A DNA stretch of 64,000 bases from Dongia_B sp035539075 (GTDB taxonomy: Bacteria > Pseudomonadota > Alphaproteobacteria > Dongiales > Dongiaceae). Under the pieces are notes generated by a model. That model searched no databases. It saw only the letters and a program-made list of their open reading frames with translations, and had not been told where the DNA came from. Within the stretch, counting starts at the first letter, position 1. Every line of letters begins with the position of its first letter. Below, in pieces: positions 1-8,138 of the stretch. A program made the translations under genes and the position numbers. The stretch is taken from positions 1 to 64,000 of the forward strand of contig DATLJB010000125.1 in NCBI GenBank assembly GCA_035539075.1, given 5' to 3'.

Positions 1-65
1 CCTTCGAAGTCGTGGCGGACCGCCGTACCGGCAAATCCGCCGCGGAGAATCTGCAGACCGTCTAA
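1..65 (+). CDS. C-terminal end of a cold-shock-domain-like protein (5' part outside window)
   Basis: The first in-frame codon is at 3 and the stop TAA is at 63-65. The 20 visible residues (FEVVADRRTGKSAAENLQTV) resemble the tail of alphaproteobacterial cold-shock-domain proteins, where a beta strand is followed by a basic D-R/K-x-T/S-G-K-S-A-x-N-L segment. Such proteins bind single-stranded nucleic acid in the cytoplasm. Only the tail is visible, so the assignment rests on that pattern alone and the RNA-binding motifs cannot be checked. A strong terminator follows at 130-161. Confidence 0.5.
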   Translation, partial: FEVVADRRTGKSAAENLQTV

Positions 66-129
66 ACTGCAAGGTTGATGACGCGCCCGCTTTGACCACG
101 GATGTACTGGCAGAGTAGGTGACGCAGGG

Positions 130-161
130 CCCCGCATCTGGATTACCAGTTGCGGGGTTTT
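130..161 (+). terminator. Rho-independent terminator after the partial cold-shock-like gene
   Basis: CCCCGCA (130-136) pairs with TGCGGGG (151-157). After a T-T mismatch the inner arms CTGG/CCAG also pair, leaving a 4-nt loop. A TTTTCTTTT tract follows. It lies about 65 nt after the partial CDS. No gene is visible from 66 to 259. Confidence 0.8.
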
Positions 162-259
162 CTTTTCCGACGGCCACTTGTCTGCGTGATGCTATCGGAA
201 ACAGTCGCAGGCGGCGGATGGCCGAAGGTTCGGTGGCCTGCGCTTATCGAGGAGAGATC

Positions 260-586
260 ATGTCGACATTGAGTGAAATGGAGAAGAAGGCCGAAGCGCT
301 GAAGATCAAGCAGGAGCGCGCCGTGGACGCAGCGGAAGCGATGCGTGAATTCGAAGCGGAGAAGGCCAGCCTTCTCAACAACACCCTGCGGCTGCGGGCG
401 ATGCGGCTGGAGCGCGAGGCGCAACAGGCACAGGAAGAGCAGCTGAGCGACATCAAGAAGACCGCGCAGAAACTGGCCGCGATGCAAAAGCGGACGGTTG
501 CGGCGAAGGATGCCGTGAAGGCCTCTGGTACGAAGGCCGCCTCCGCGCCGAAAAAGGCCAGGACGCCGACGAAGAAAGCCAGTTAA
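260..586 (+). CDS. small lysine/alanine-rich coiled-coil protein, unknown function
   Basis: The protein has 108 residues. I chose the ATG at 260 because GGAGAG ends just before it; the reading frame is open further upstream, but that part crosses the terminator at 130-161. Residues 1-75 are strongly charged and rich in Glu, Lys, Ala and Arg with heptad-like spacing, suggesting one long amphipathic helix. The last 35 residues are rich in Lys, Ala, Pro and Thr and look disordered, as in nucleic-acid-binding tails. There are no cysteines, membrane segments or catalytic motifs. The stop abuts the ATG of the desaturase gene at 587 without a gap, so the two are probably co-translated. I do not recognise the family. 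Confidence 0.7.
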   Translation: MSTLSEMEKKAEALKIKQERAVDAAEAMREFEAEKASLLNNTLRLRAMRLEREAQQAQEEQLSDIKKTAQKLAAMQKRTVAAKDAVKASGTKAASAPKKARTPTKKAS

Positions 587-1747
587 ATGTCCCCAGGCAC
601 CGGCCAGCACGGTGAGATCCTCTATCTCACCGCCATTCCCTTCGTCCTGGCCCATCTTGCCTGCATCGCGGTGATCTGGACGGGCGTTACCTGGCAGGCG
701 GCGGTACTCTGCTTTGCCCTGTACTGGCTGCGCATGTTCGGCATCGGCGCCGGCTATCACCGTTATTTCTCGCACCGCGCCTATGCCACCAGCCGGGTCT
801 TTCAGTTCATCCTCGCTTTCCTGGCACAGAGCAGCGCCCAGAAGAGCGTGCTGTGGTGGGCGGAAAAGCACCGCCATCACCACCTCTATTCGGATCTGCC
901 GCAGGATGCGCATTCGCCCCGCCAAAGCGGCTTCCTCTACAGTCATGTGGGTTGGATCTTCGCGCGCAAACATGATCGCGCGGACCTGACCAAGATGGCG
1001 GATTTCACGCGCTATCCGGAACTGATGTGGCTGCACAAGTTCGAGCTGCTGCCCGCTCTGCTGCTGGCCGTCGCCTGTTTCCTGATCGCCGGCTGGTCCG
1101 GCCTGGTGGTCGGCTTCTTCTGCAGCACCGTGCTGGTCTATCACGCGACCTTTTGCATCAATTCGCTGGCCCATGTCTGCGGCAAGAAGCGCTACGTGAC
1201 CGGCGACGATTCACGCAACAACTGGCTGCTGGCGACGCTCACCATGGGCGAGGGCTGGCACAACAACCATCACGCCTATCAGAGCAGTGCCCGCCAAGGT
1301 TTCCGCTGGTGGGAATTCGACGCGACCTATTGCATCCTGAAGATGCTGTCCTGGTGCGGCATCGTCTGGAATCTCAAATCGCCGCCGCAGCAGGTCGTGC
1401 GCAATGAGCAGCGCCTGGGTGCGCGCGTCATCAACCGCGCCGCGGCAGAGCTCGCCGCGCAGTTCAATGCCCAGCGTATCGCCCTGGCGATCAGCGCGAC
1501 ATTACAGGCGCCTGAACTGCTGCTGCTGCGCGAGGCGCTGCAGCGCGCCCACGACCGCGCCGCCGGGGTGCTGAACACGCTGCATCTGCCACATCTTCCC
1601 CACCTGCCGAGCCGCGAGGAATTTCTCGCTGCCGCCAAGGCACGGTTTGCGAAGACCATCTCGCTTGATGATATCGTCGACCGGGCCTATGAGCTGCTGC
1701 TGGCCTCGATCGGCACGCATCTGGCGACAGCCGAGCAGCCGGCCTAG
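587..1747 (+). CDS. membrane acyl-CoA (delta-9 type) fatty acid desaturase
   Basis: The 386-residue integral membrane di-iron desaturase has the three histidine boxes of the family: HRYFSH (58-63), HRHHH (95-99) and HNNHH (225-229). Hydrophobic segments near residues 10-50 and 155-190 would form the membrane hairpins. Known members insert a cis double bond into saturated acyl chains using O2 and an electron donor, and so adjust membrane fluidity. The C-terminal 110 residues, beyond the usual domain, are hydrophilic and helical, with an odd LPHLPHLPS repeat. The ATG directly follows the stop of the coiled-coil gene, so they probably form an operon. A cold-shock-like gene nearby would fit a low-temperature role, but that is inference. 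Confidence 0.9.
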   Translation: MSPGTGQHGEILYLTAIPFVLAHLACIAVIWTGVTWQAAVLCFALYWLRMFGIGAGYHRYFSHRAYATSRVFQFILAFLAQSSAQKSVLWWAEKHRHHHLYSDLPQDAHSPRQSGFLYSHVGWIFARKHDRADLTKMADFTRYPELMWLHKFELLPALLLAVACFLIAGWSGLVVGFFCSTVLVYHATFCINSLAHVCGKKRYVTGDDSRNNWLLATLTMGEGWHNNHHAYQSSARQGFRWWEFDATYCILKMLSWCGIVWNLKSPPQQVVRNEQRLGARVINRAAAELAAQFNAQRIALAISATLQAPELLLLREALQRAHDRAAGVLNTLHLPHLPHLPSREEFLAAAKARFAKTISLDDIVDRAYELLLASIGTHLATAEQPA

Positions 1748-1755
1748 ATCCGGGT

Positions 1756-1962
1756 CTAGCGCTGGCGCCGCGCCGCACGGCGCAGGCTGTCGGCGAGGAT
1801 CAGGATACTGCCGGCCAAGAGCAGCATGGCGCCGTAGAGCGGCGGCAGGCCGAGCAGCTTCACCGCGCCGGCGATCGCCGCGATCAGCACCGCCGCCAGC
1901 AAGGCCAGGGCTCCGTCATCGATGAACATACTGATGAGTTCGCTGATGATTGCACGCAGCAT
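1756..1962 (-). CDS. small membrane protein, unknown
   Basis: The 68-residue protein has two predicted membrane helices (about 15-33 and 40-58) joined by a short Gly-Leu-Pro-Pro loop, and a basic C-terminus (SLRRAARRQR) that should stay in the cytoplasm. It lies 21 bp downstream of the COG4280-like gene on the same strand, so the two are probably co-transcribed. I recognise no family. The regular hydrophobic pattern and the snug fit between two genes are the reasons for calling it real. Confidence 0.6.
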   Translation of the reverse strand: MLRAIISELISMFIDDGALALLAAVLIAAIAGAVKLLGLPPLYGAMLLLAGSILILADSLRRAARRQR

Positions 1963-1983
1963 GATTATCGAACGCTCCCCTAT

Positions 1984-2745
1984 TTATTGAACACTCTGGG
2001 CGCTACGCTGTGCGGCAGGCGCGGCGAGCCCGCGCAGCCAGCGGGTGAAGATGAAGGCGGCGACAGCCAATATGGCGGCGATGCCGAGCAGAGAGAGATC
2101 CGCCCCCGGCCATTCCGCATCCAGGCCTTCGCCGATCCAGAACACGCCGAAACTGGTCAGCATCAGGCCGACGACGAATTTCAAGGTATTCTCCGGCACC
2201 TGGGCCAGCGGCTTGTGCACCGCAAGGCCGATCGCCAGCACGGCGATGAAGGCGGCGAGGGCGCCATAGCTGGCGTAAAGCGTCATGCCATGGCCAGCGC
2301 CGACGGCGATGACGATGAAGACTACCTCCACACCCTCCAGCAGGACCGCCTTGAAGGCAGCGAAGCCGGCCAGATAATCGGCCCGGCGATCCGCCGCCTG
2401 CCGGCGCAGTTCCGCCGTCTCTTCATCGAAGGCCTTGGCCTCGTCATGCAGGGCGATATAGCCGGCCGCGCGCAGGATCGCCTTTCTCAGCCAGCGCAGG
2501 CCGAACAGGATCAGCAGGACGCCGACGACGAATTGCAGCAGATGCAGCGGCACCAGAGTCAGCAGCGGGCCGAAGACCAGGACCAGCGCCGCCAGCAGCA
2601 GCAAAGCGAGGCCGGTGCCGATGAAGGCCGGCCGCCAGCTGCGTGAAATCCCGACGGCAAGGACGATGGTAAAGGCTTCGACGACCTCGACGAAGGAGCC
2701 GAGAAAGGCGGCGGTCACGGTTGAGGTAATGGTAGTCAGATTCAT
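1984..2745 (-). CDS. multi-pass membrane protein of the COG4280 type (possible metal-ion transporter)
   Basis: The protein has 253 residues. The ATG at 2745 was chosen because the sequence turns into clean membrane protein from there, while the upstream open frame is antisense to the ABC gene. There are about six or seven membrane helices in two halves, each with an acidic signature in a helix: SFVEVVEAFTIVLAVG near 12-27 and LLEGVEVVFIVIAVGAG near 130. This duplicated Glu-x-x-Glu arrangement recalls FTR1-type iron permeases and the Gdt1/UPF0016 cation exchangers, which suggests divalent-cation transport. A charged stretch (about residues 85-115) sits between the halves. The exact substrate is unknown. 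Confidence 0.65.
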   Translation of the reverse strand: MNLTTITSTVTAAFLGSFVEVVEAFTIVLAVGISRSWRPAFIGTGLALLLLAALVLVFGPLLTLVPLHLLQFVVGVLLILFGLRWLRKAILRAAGYIALHDEAKAFDEETAELRRQAADRRADYLAGFAAFKAVLLEGVEVVFIVIAVGAGHGMTLYASYGALAAFIAVLAIGLAVHKPLAQVPENTLKFVVGLMLTSFGVFWIGEGLDAEWPGADLSLLGIAAILAVAAFIFTRWLRGLAAPAAQRSAQSVQ

Positions 2746-2812
2746 GCGTTGCTCTCGGTATCTTCCGGCATGTTGAAGCAGGAACTCACGGAAACGAGCT
2801 TCGTTGCCGCCG

Positions 2813-3943
2813 TCATCCGGCCAGCACCGTACACCGCTCCGGCGGCAGTGAAAATTCAATTGTCGCACCGACCGGCAGCGCTTCGGGCCAGTCGAGCCTG
2901 ACACGATGCTGACCGATGGCGACGACCAGGCGCCAGCAGCGGCCCTGGAAGGCGCGCGCGGCGACGCTGCCGTGCAGACGGGTTGCGGGATGCAAAGCGG
3001 CGGGCCGGGCATCTTCGGGTCGCAGCACGAGAATGGCGGCGCCGTTGAGAGGGCTTGTCGTCTGCACCGGCCTCTCGGCATCGCCGTCGACCCGGAACAG
3101 CCCGTTCAAGACGGCGCCCGGCAGCAGGGAGAAACCGCCGATGAAACTGGCAACGAAGGCATCGGCCGGCGCGTCGTAAATGCGCTGTGGCGTATCGAAC
3201 TGGGCGATGATGCCGGCGCGCATCACGGCGATGCGGTCGGAAACCGCCATCGCCTCCGCCTGGTCATGTGTCACATACAGCACCGTGATGCCTTCGCGGC
3301 GCACGAGATCCATCATCTCCACGCGCATATCCTCGCGCAAGGCGGCGTCGAGATTGCTGAGCGGTTCGTCGAACAGCATGAGGGCCGGCCGCGCGGCGAG
3401 GCAGCGGGCGATGGCGACACGCTGCTGCTGGCCGCCGGAAAGCTCGCTGGGATGGCGCTCGCGCAAGGCGGCGAGGCGCGTCACTTCCAGCGCATGATCG
3501 ACCCGCCGCGCGATCTCCGTGGCCGGCAGGCCCTGCGACTGCAGACCGAAGACAAGATTGCCGGCGACACTCATATGCGGCCACAGCGCGTAATCCTGGA
3601 ACACCATGCCGATGCGGCGGCGCTCCGGCGGGACTTGGCGTGTGCGGCTCCAGACCGTCTGGCCGTCCAGCGTGATGGTGCCGGTATCCGGCATTTCCAG
3701 CCCGGCGATCAGCCGCAGCAGCGTCGTCTTGCCGGAACCGCTGGCGCCGATCAGCGAGACGATCTCGGCCGGAGCGACGGCGATGTCGAGCTCTTTCAGC
3801 ACCTGGCGCCCGCCCAGGCTTTTCGAGAGGCCGGCGCAGGCCAGGGCAGCCGTCCCCGGCGTCGCGGTTTTGGCCGCTGCCGGTAGCGGGGCATCGACGG
3901 TCGGAATCGGCGGGACAGATTGGATGCGGGCCGCTGTTCTCAT
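2813..3943 (-). CDS. ABC transporter ATP-binding protein (FbpC/PotA class)
   Basis: The 376-residue ATPase energises the importer encoded just upstream. It has a Walker A (GASGSGKTT, about 67-75), signature LSGGQQQR, Walker B LMLFDEPLSNLD and H-loop VTHD. An additional C-terminal region (about 280-376) fits the TOBE domain of the iron, phosphonate, spermidine and sugar-phosphate importers. The N-terminal 35 residues are a Pro/Ala-rich extension not needed for the fold. The ATG overlaps the permease stop by 4 nt (3940-3943), so translation is coupled. The substrate is discussed under the binding protein. Confidence 0.92.
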   Translation of the reverse strand: MRTAARIQSVPPIPTVDAPLPAAAKTATPGTAALACAGLSKSLGGRQVLKELDIAVAPAEIVSLIGASGSGKTTLLRLIAGLEMPDTGTITLDGQTVWSRTRQVPPERRRIGMVFQDYALWPHMSVAGNLVFGLQSQGLPATEIARRVDHALEVTRLAALRERHPSELSGGQQQRVAIARCLAARPALMLFDEPLSNLDAALREDMRVEMMDLVRREGITVLYVTHDQAEAMAVSDRIAVMRAGIIAQFDTPQRIYDAPADAFVASFIGGFSLLPGAVLNGLFRVDGDAERPVQTTSPLNGAAILVLRPEDARPAALHPATRLHGSVAARAFQGRCWRLVVAIGQHRVRLDWPEALPVGATIEFSLPPERCTVLAG

Positions 3944-5808
3944 GATCCACCTGCTTCAACCATCATACCGTCACCGCCACGGGTATCCTGGCGCCGGTTC
4001 GGCAGGCTGCCGAGCCGGCGCGCGATGCGCTTCGCCAGCAGCCAGGACAGGGCCGCGAACCCGCCGGCGGCAATCATCGCCGCCAGCGACAAGGCGGCGG
4101 CGGGGCCATCCTGATCGTGGCTGAAGAGTTTGAGGATGACCGGCGGCGCGGGTGGTCCCGCGAGCGGAATCAGCATCTGCGACATCGGCAATTCGAAGAC
4201 GGTGCGGATGAAGGTCATCAGGAAAGCCGTGACGATGCTGAGCCAGACCAGCGGCAGGGTGATGCGCAACAGGCGCCTTCCGGCACCGACACCGAACAGC
4301 CGCGCGGCATCGGCGAGATTGGGGGCGAGCTGCCCGACCGCGGTCACGATGATGACGAGACAATAAGGAAAGGCCGCCGCAACATAGCCCAGCACCAGCA
4401 GCGAGGCCTCGCCGTAATGCGGGAGCGGCCAGTCGCGAAAACCCGGCAGGCGATTCCAGACCAGGATATAGCCGAAGCCGAGCACGATGCCGGGAATGGC
4501 GACGGCGCCCAACGACAGCGCCATCACCAGCGGCCGCATGAAGCGATGGGCGCGATCGAGCCGGATCGACAGGAGCAGGGCAAAGGCGCAGGTGATGAGG
4601 GCCGTCAGCGCGGCACAGCCGAGGCTGCGCAACAGGGCGCCGTTGATCGCGCTGTGCCAGGTAAGGGCGTTGGCGATATTGGCGTTGGTGAAATTGTCCC
4701 AGGCAAGCCCCGCGCCGAGCGACCGGCTGACGGCGCGCAGCGCGATGGCGGCCAGGGGCAAGAGGAGGGCGAGGCCGGCGATCAGCATCATGACCAGGGT
4801 CAGGGGCCAGCGCCACAGCCTGAGATCATGCAGCCGGGCCGGCTTGGCGCGGCCCGAGATCAGGCGCGCCGCCGCCTGGCGCCGCAACAGCCGGTCGGCC
4901 AGCACGACCACCAGCACCAGCGACAGCAGGACCAGCGATTGCGACCCCGCCATGGGAAAATCCACCGGATAATCGCTGGCCGCCGCATAGATGCCATAGG
5001 TGAGGACGCCGAAATTCGACAGCCGCGCGATGGTGGAGGCAAGGCCGAAATCCGACAGCACCTCGGCAAAGGTGGCGATGGCGCTCAAGGCCAGCGCCGG
5101 CGCCAGCAGCGGCAGGGTGATGCGCAGCCAGATCCGCAGTGGGCGCGCACCGGCAAGACGCGCCGCATCCTCGAACTCGCTGCCGAGCCCGGCCAGTGCG
5201 CCGCCGATGATGAAGCTCGCCAGCGGGAAGAGGCTGAGGGTGTGCACGAAGACAAGGCCGGGCAAAGCGAAGAAGACATGGTCGAGCCCTTGCGGCAGCA
5301 AGCCGAATTGCGCCAGGTAGCCGCCGGGCGACATCAGCAGCACCCAGGCGAGGCCCTTGAGGTAAGAGGGCGTCAGGAAAACCAGCCAGGGCACCGTGGC
5401 GATGAGGCCGCGCAGCGGCAAACGGCAGCGCATCAGCATGACGGCGAAGAGGCCGCCGAGCGCCGTTGCGGTGACGGCGACGGTGGCCGCGAGTTCCAGC
5501 GAATTCAGCACGGAGACCGCAAGCCGGGGCGAAGCGAAGACGCGGGCCAGCGGCGCCAGGCTGAAGCGCGCGCCGGCGGCCGCAGAATCGAAGAGGTCGG
5601 GCAGAACCGCCTGCACCAGCACGACGCCCAAGGGCAGGCCAATCAGCAGGAAGAAGGTGAGATAGATCAGCGTATCGATGGCGGTGCCCGATCGCGGCAG
5701 GCGGGCTATATGCAACTGCCAGCGGGACAGAGGCGAACGCAGGCGGGGACCGCGGCCGAGCGCCGCGGTCCTTTCCTGGTTGAGATCATGTTCAAGCGTC
5801 GCCGCCAT
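3940..5808 (-). CDS. ABC transporter permease, fused double-domain type (FbpB-like)
   Basis: The 622-residue inner-membrane protein carries both permease halves in one chain. The two cytoplasmic EAA-type loops are visible: EDAARLAGARPLRIWLRITLP in the first half and LADAARLFGVGAGRRLLRITLP in the second. About 12 helices are expected. The start at 5808 (MAATLEHD) was preferred because the open frame upstream runs into the preceding gene's terminal region without a membrane-protein signal. It lies 31 nt after the binding-protein gene and overlaps the ATPase gene by 4 nt. A perfect 10-bp hairpin (5747-5771) falls within its first 25 codons. Confidence 0.9.
   Translation of the reverse strand: MAATLEHDLNQERTAALGRGPRLRSPLSRWQLHIARLPRSGTAIDTLIYLTFFLLIGLPLGVVLVQAVLPDLFDSAAAGARFSLAPLARVFASPRLAVSVLNSLELAATVAVTATALGGLFAVMLMRCRLPLRGLIATVPWLVFLTPSYLKGLAWVLLMSPGGYLAQFGLLPQGLDHVFFALPGLVFVHTLSLFPLASFIIGGALAGLGSEFEDAARLAGARPLRIWLRITLPLLAPALALSAIATFAEVLSDFGLASTIARLSNFGVLTYGIYAAASDYPVDFPMAGSQSLVLLSLVLVVVLADRLLRRQAAARLISGRAKPARLHDLRLWRWPLTLVMMLIAGLALLLPLAAIALRAVSRSLGAGLAWDNFTNANIANALTWHSAINGALLRSLGCAALTALITCAFALLLSIRLDRAHRFMRPLVMALSLGAVAIPGIVLGFGYILVWNRLPGFRDWPLPHYGEASLLVLGYVAAAFPYCLVIIVTAVGQLAPNLADAARLFGVGAGRRLLRITLPLVWLSIVTAFLMTFIRTVFELPMSQMLIPLAGPPAPPVILKLFSHDQDGPAAALSLAAMIAAGGFAALSWLLAKRIARRLGSLPNRRQDTRGGDGMMVEAGGS
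5747..5771 (-). promoter_or_regulatory. 10-bp hairpin at the start of the permease gene
   Basis: GGACCGCGGC (5747-5756) and GCCGCGGTCC (5762-5771) are perfect inverted repeats with a 5-nt loop, inside the first codons of the permease and just after the binding-protein gene. No U-tract follows in the direction of transcription. Hairpins at this place in ABC operons often stabilise the upstream binding-protein mRNA, so that more binding protein than permease is made. That role is inference here. Confidence 0.4.
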
Positions 5809-5839
5809 TACCGTCTCCGTCTCTGCAGCGGATGACGGC

Positions 5840-6841
5840 TCACGGCACGAAGCTTTCCTTGTACCACTGCTTCCACTCGGTCTCATGGCCGGCGGCCGTG
5901 GTCTCGTTCAGCAGCACGAATTTGATCTTCTCGTCGCGGCCGGCCTTCGGCTTGACGCCGCGCACCAACGGGATGAAATAGAAGTCGGTGTCGTCGCCGT
6001 TCTGCATCGCCGCCTGGCCTTCCGGGCTCATCACGAAAGCGATGAACTTGCGCACGGCGTCGAGATGCTGGCTATGCGCGCTGATGCCGAGGCCTTCGGG
6101 CAGCGCGATCGACCCTTCCTTGGGATAGATGGCGATCACCGGTTCGCCGGCCGCCTTCTGCGCAATGATGGCGCTGTCCTGATTGATGCCGAGCTTGGCG
6201 TCGCCGGTCAGCACCGCCTTGTTGACCTTGCCGCCGCTGGAGAGCCCGGCCAGGGCCTTGTTGGTCAAGGTCGCCTGCAGCTGCTTCTGGCCGGCATCGA
6301 CGCCGACGGTCTGGAAATAACCGGCCAGCCATTGATAGGCGGGACCCGAGAGATTGGGATCCTTGGCGGCGACGCTGCCGGCGAATTTCTCGAGATCGGC
6401 CCAGGATTTCGGCATCTGATCGGCCGGCACCTTCTTGGTGTTGACCTCGATCGCCGTGGTGCTGGCGCCGGTCGGCAGATAGGCATGGCTCTTCGGCAGC
6501 AGGGTCTTGCCAAGCTCGGTGAAGGCCACCTTGCCGTAGATATCGGCCGGAACCGGCTGCAGCACGTGGTCTTGCGCCATGCGCTCCATCACCGCCGAGC
6601 CGTCGAGCCAGACGATGTCGAATTGCGGATTGCTGCCCTCTGCGGCGATCTTGCCCAAGGTCTCGCCGGTGCTGCCCGGCTCGACCACATCGACGCTGAT
6701 GCCGGTCTTGGCGGTGAAAGCCTTGGCGACATTGCCGGCGAAATCCAGGGCGTCATACATGACGATATCGGCCGCAGAGGCCTGGCTGGCCGCTGCACTT
6801 CCCAGCAGCAGCGCGAGGCCGATCGAAGTCTGTTTCAGCAT
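5840..6841 (-). CDS. periplasmic substrate-binding protein of the Fe3+/phosphonate/sugar-phosphate ABC family
   Basis: The 333-residue protein has a signal peptide (about 1-23, cut after SQASA). The ATG at 6841 starts exactly at the Lys-containing signal sequence. The fold is of family-1/FbpA type: ADIVMYDAL at the mature start, DIVWLDGSAVM near 95, and IAIYPKEGSIALPEGLGISA followed by VRKFIAFVMSPEGQ near the C-terminus. I do not see the adjacent Tyr-Tyr pair that holds Fe3+ in classical FbpA. With an RpiR regulator upstream, a sugar phosphate (AfuA-like) or an organophosphonate is at least as likely as iron. It is the first transporter gene, followed by permease and ATPase. Confidence 0.88.
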   Translation of the reverse strand: MLKQTSIGLALLLGSAAASQASAADIVMYDALDFAGNVAKAFTAKTGISVDVVEPGSTGETLGKIAAEGSNPQFDIVWLDGSAVMERMAQDHVLQPVPADIYGKVAFTELGKTLLPKSHAYLPTGASTTAIEVNTKKVPADQMPKSWADLEKFAGSVAAKDPNLSGPAYQWLAGYFQTVGVDAGQKQLQATLTNKALAGLSSGGKVNKAVLTGDAKLGINQDSAIIAQKAAGEPVIAIYPKEGSIALPEGLGISAHSQHLDAVRKFIAFVMSPEGQAAMQNGDDTDFYFIPLVRGVKPKAGRDEKIKFVLLNETTAAGHETEWKQWYKESFVP

Positions 6842-6988
6842 GAAGTCACTCTCCCGTTTGCGTTCAGTCGAAAGGCAAAACAATAGCGTGGCCGGCACGG
6901 CCATCCGTGCGGGCCTCGGCATTCCTTCGGCGTCTTGATCGCACCGCCCCGTCTTGATCATCACCCTGCGGTCAGGACGATTGCATGC

Positions 6989-7948
6989 TCATCCCCGTCT
7001 GGTCCCATTCCTCCCGAGACCGCGTTTCAGCCAATCCTTGTCGAGGGCGCCCCGCAACGCCCCGAGTTCTTCCAGTGACGCCAGCGCATCCACGCGGCGG
7101 CGTGCCGCCAAAGCCGTCGCCAGCGCTTCGATCGTCACCAGGGTCGCGCCATGCATGGATAGATTGACGGCACGTCCGCGCGGCACCGGCAGGACATGGC
7201 GAGCGCGCTTGCCGATAAAAGGGCCGAGACTGTCGCTGATCAGGATGACCGGCATCTTCAACTGCTCGGCCCGGTCGAGCGCCACGGCGACTTCGCGATA
7301 GATCGGCGCATAGGCGATCATCAGCAAAGCCTCGCCGGAGCGCAGGCCGATCAGCCGGTCGGCGAGGCCGATGCCGCTGACCGACAGGGCGGTCGCCGGC
7401 AGGCCGATGCGGTTGAACTGCAGCGTCGCGTAATCGGCCATGGCGCCGGAGGGGCCGATGCCGAAGACATGGCAGCGCGGCGTTTCGGCCAGGATATCGA
7501 CGGCGCCGGTGAAGCTCCGCGCGAATTGCGGCTCACGCAGAACCCGCAGGCTTTCTTCATGGGTTCCGAGCACATGATGCAAGGCGGCAGCCGCATCCGC
7601 GCCGGCCTCGTGGAGCGTGCGGCGAAGCCGGTTGCTGGGGCTCGGCGTGGCGCTGGTCAATTCGCCAAGCACAGCCTCGCGCAGATCGGCGAGGCCGTCG
7701 AAGCCGAGCGAGCGCGCGGTGCGCACGACGGTGGCATCGCTGGCGCCAGCGGCGGCGGCGATTTCCACCGCCGAGCCGAGCAGCAAGGATTCCTTCTGGG
7801 TCAGGAAGAAACGCGCCACCCGCTGTTCCGCCGGGGAGAGCCGGGGCAAGGCCTGGGCGATGCGGCTCTCGAAGGAAAGCGATTCGGCTTCCGGCGCCGT
7901 CTCGTCATTCGCAGCTATCGGCTTGGCAATTCGCGGCGCGGTGGCCAT
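6989..7948 (-). CDS. RpiR/MurR-family transcriptional regulator (HTH + SIS domain)
   Basis: The 319-residue regulator has an N-terminal HTH_6 domain (about 30-110, with SPAEQRVARFFL and ASDATVVRTARSLGFDGLADL). A C-terminal SIS phosphosugar-binding domain follows (about 150-280, with FGIGPSGAMADYATLQFNRIG and VILISDSLGPF). I chose the ATG at 7948, which has an AGGGG about 10 nt upstream; a GTG at 7999 is also in frame but lacks a ribosome site. The gene precedes the ABC importer on the same strand with a 147-bp gap that probably holds the importer promoter. RpiR proteins usually answer to phosphorylated sugars, which bears on the transporter's substrate. Confidence 0.9.
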   Translation of the reverse strand: MATAPRIAKPIAANDETAPEAESLSFESRIAQALPRLSPAEQRVARFFLTQKESLLLGSAVEIAAAAGASDATVVRTARSLGFDGLADLREAVLGELTSATPSPSNRLRRTLHEAGADAAAALHHVLGTHEESLRVLREPQFARSFTGAVDILAETPRCHVFGIGPSGAMADYATLQFNRIGLPATALSVSGIGLADRLIGLRSGEALLMIAYAPIYREVAVALDRAEQLKMPVILISDSLGPFIGKRARHVLPVPRGRAVNLSMHGATLVTIEALATALAARRRVDALASLEELGALRGALDKDWLKRGLGRNGTRRG

Positions 7949-8088
7949 GCGGCGGTTCCCCTGAACAAGCGCGGGCGGAGCCTGGCTTGTTGTGATCACT
8001 ACGGGGCCGCATCATCTGAAGTATGTATTACACGGTGATGACCGTTCGGGGGATTCTTGGCGCAACTTCCTGACAGGAACCTCACAGA

Positions 8089-8133
8089 GCCATGAGAACA
8101 GGAGGCATGCGAACAGGGCGCATCAGAACACGG
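8089..8133. repeat. three degenerate 15-bp tandem repeats upstream of the RpiR gene
   Basis: The units are GCCATGAGAACAGGA (8089-8103), GGCATGCGAACAGGG (8104-8118) and CGCATCAGAACACGG (8119-8133), sharing GCAT and GAACA cores. They lie between the TauE/SafE stop (8139) and the RpiR start, on the promoter side of rpiR. They could be operator copies or the outcome of slippage. Confidence 0.6.
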
Positions 8134-8138
8134 AGGTT

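Noticed and set aside
119..259. An N-terminal extension of the coiled-coil protein
   Set aside because: It would run through the rho-independent terminator at 130-161 and has unlike composition; GGAGAG before ATG 260 decides the start.
4117..5835. A 572-codon open frame on the plus strand opposite the ABC permease
   Set aside because: Its composition (Gln, Arg, Gly, Glu runs) is that of an antisense frame; the membrane protein on the other strand is certain.
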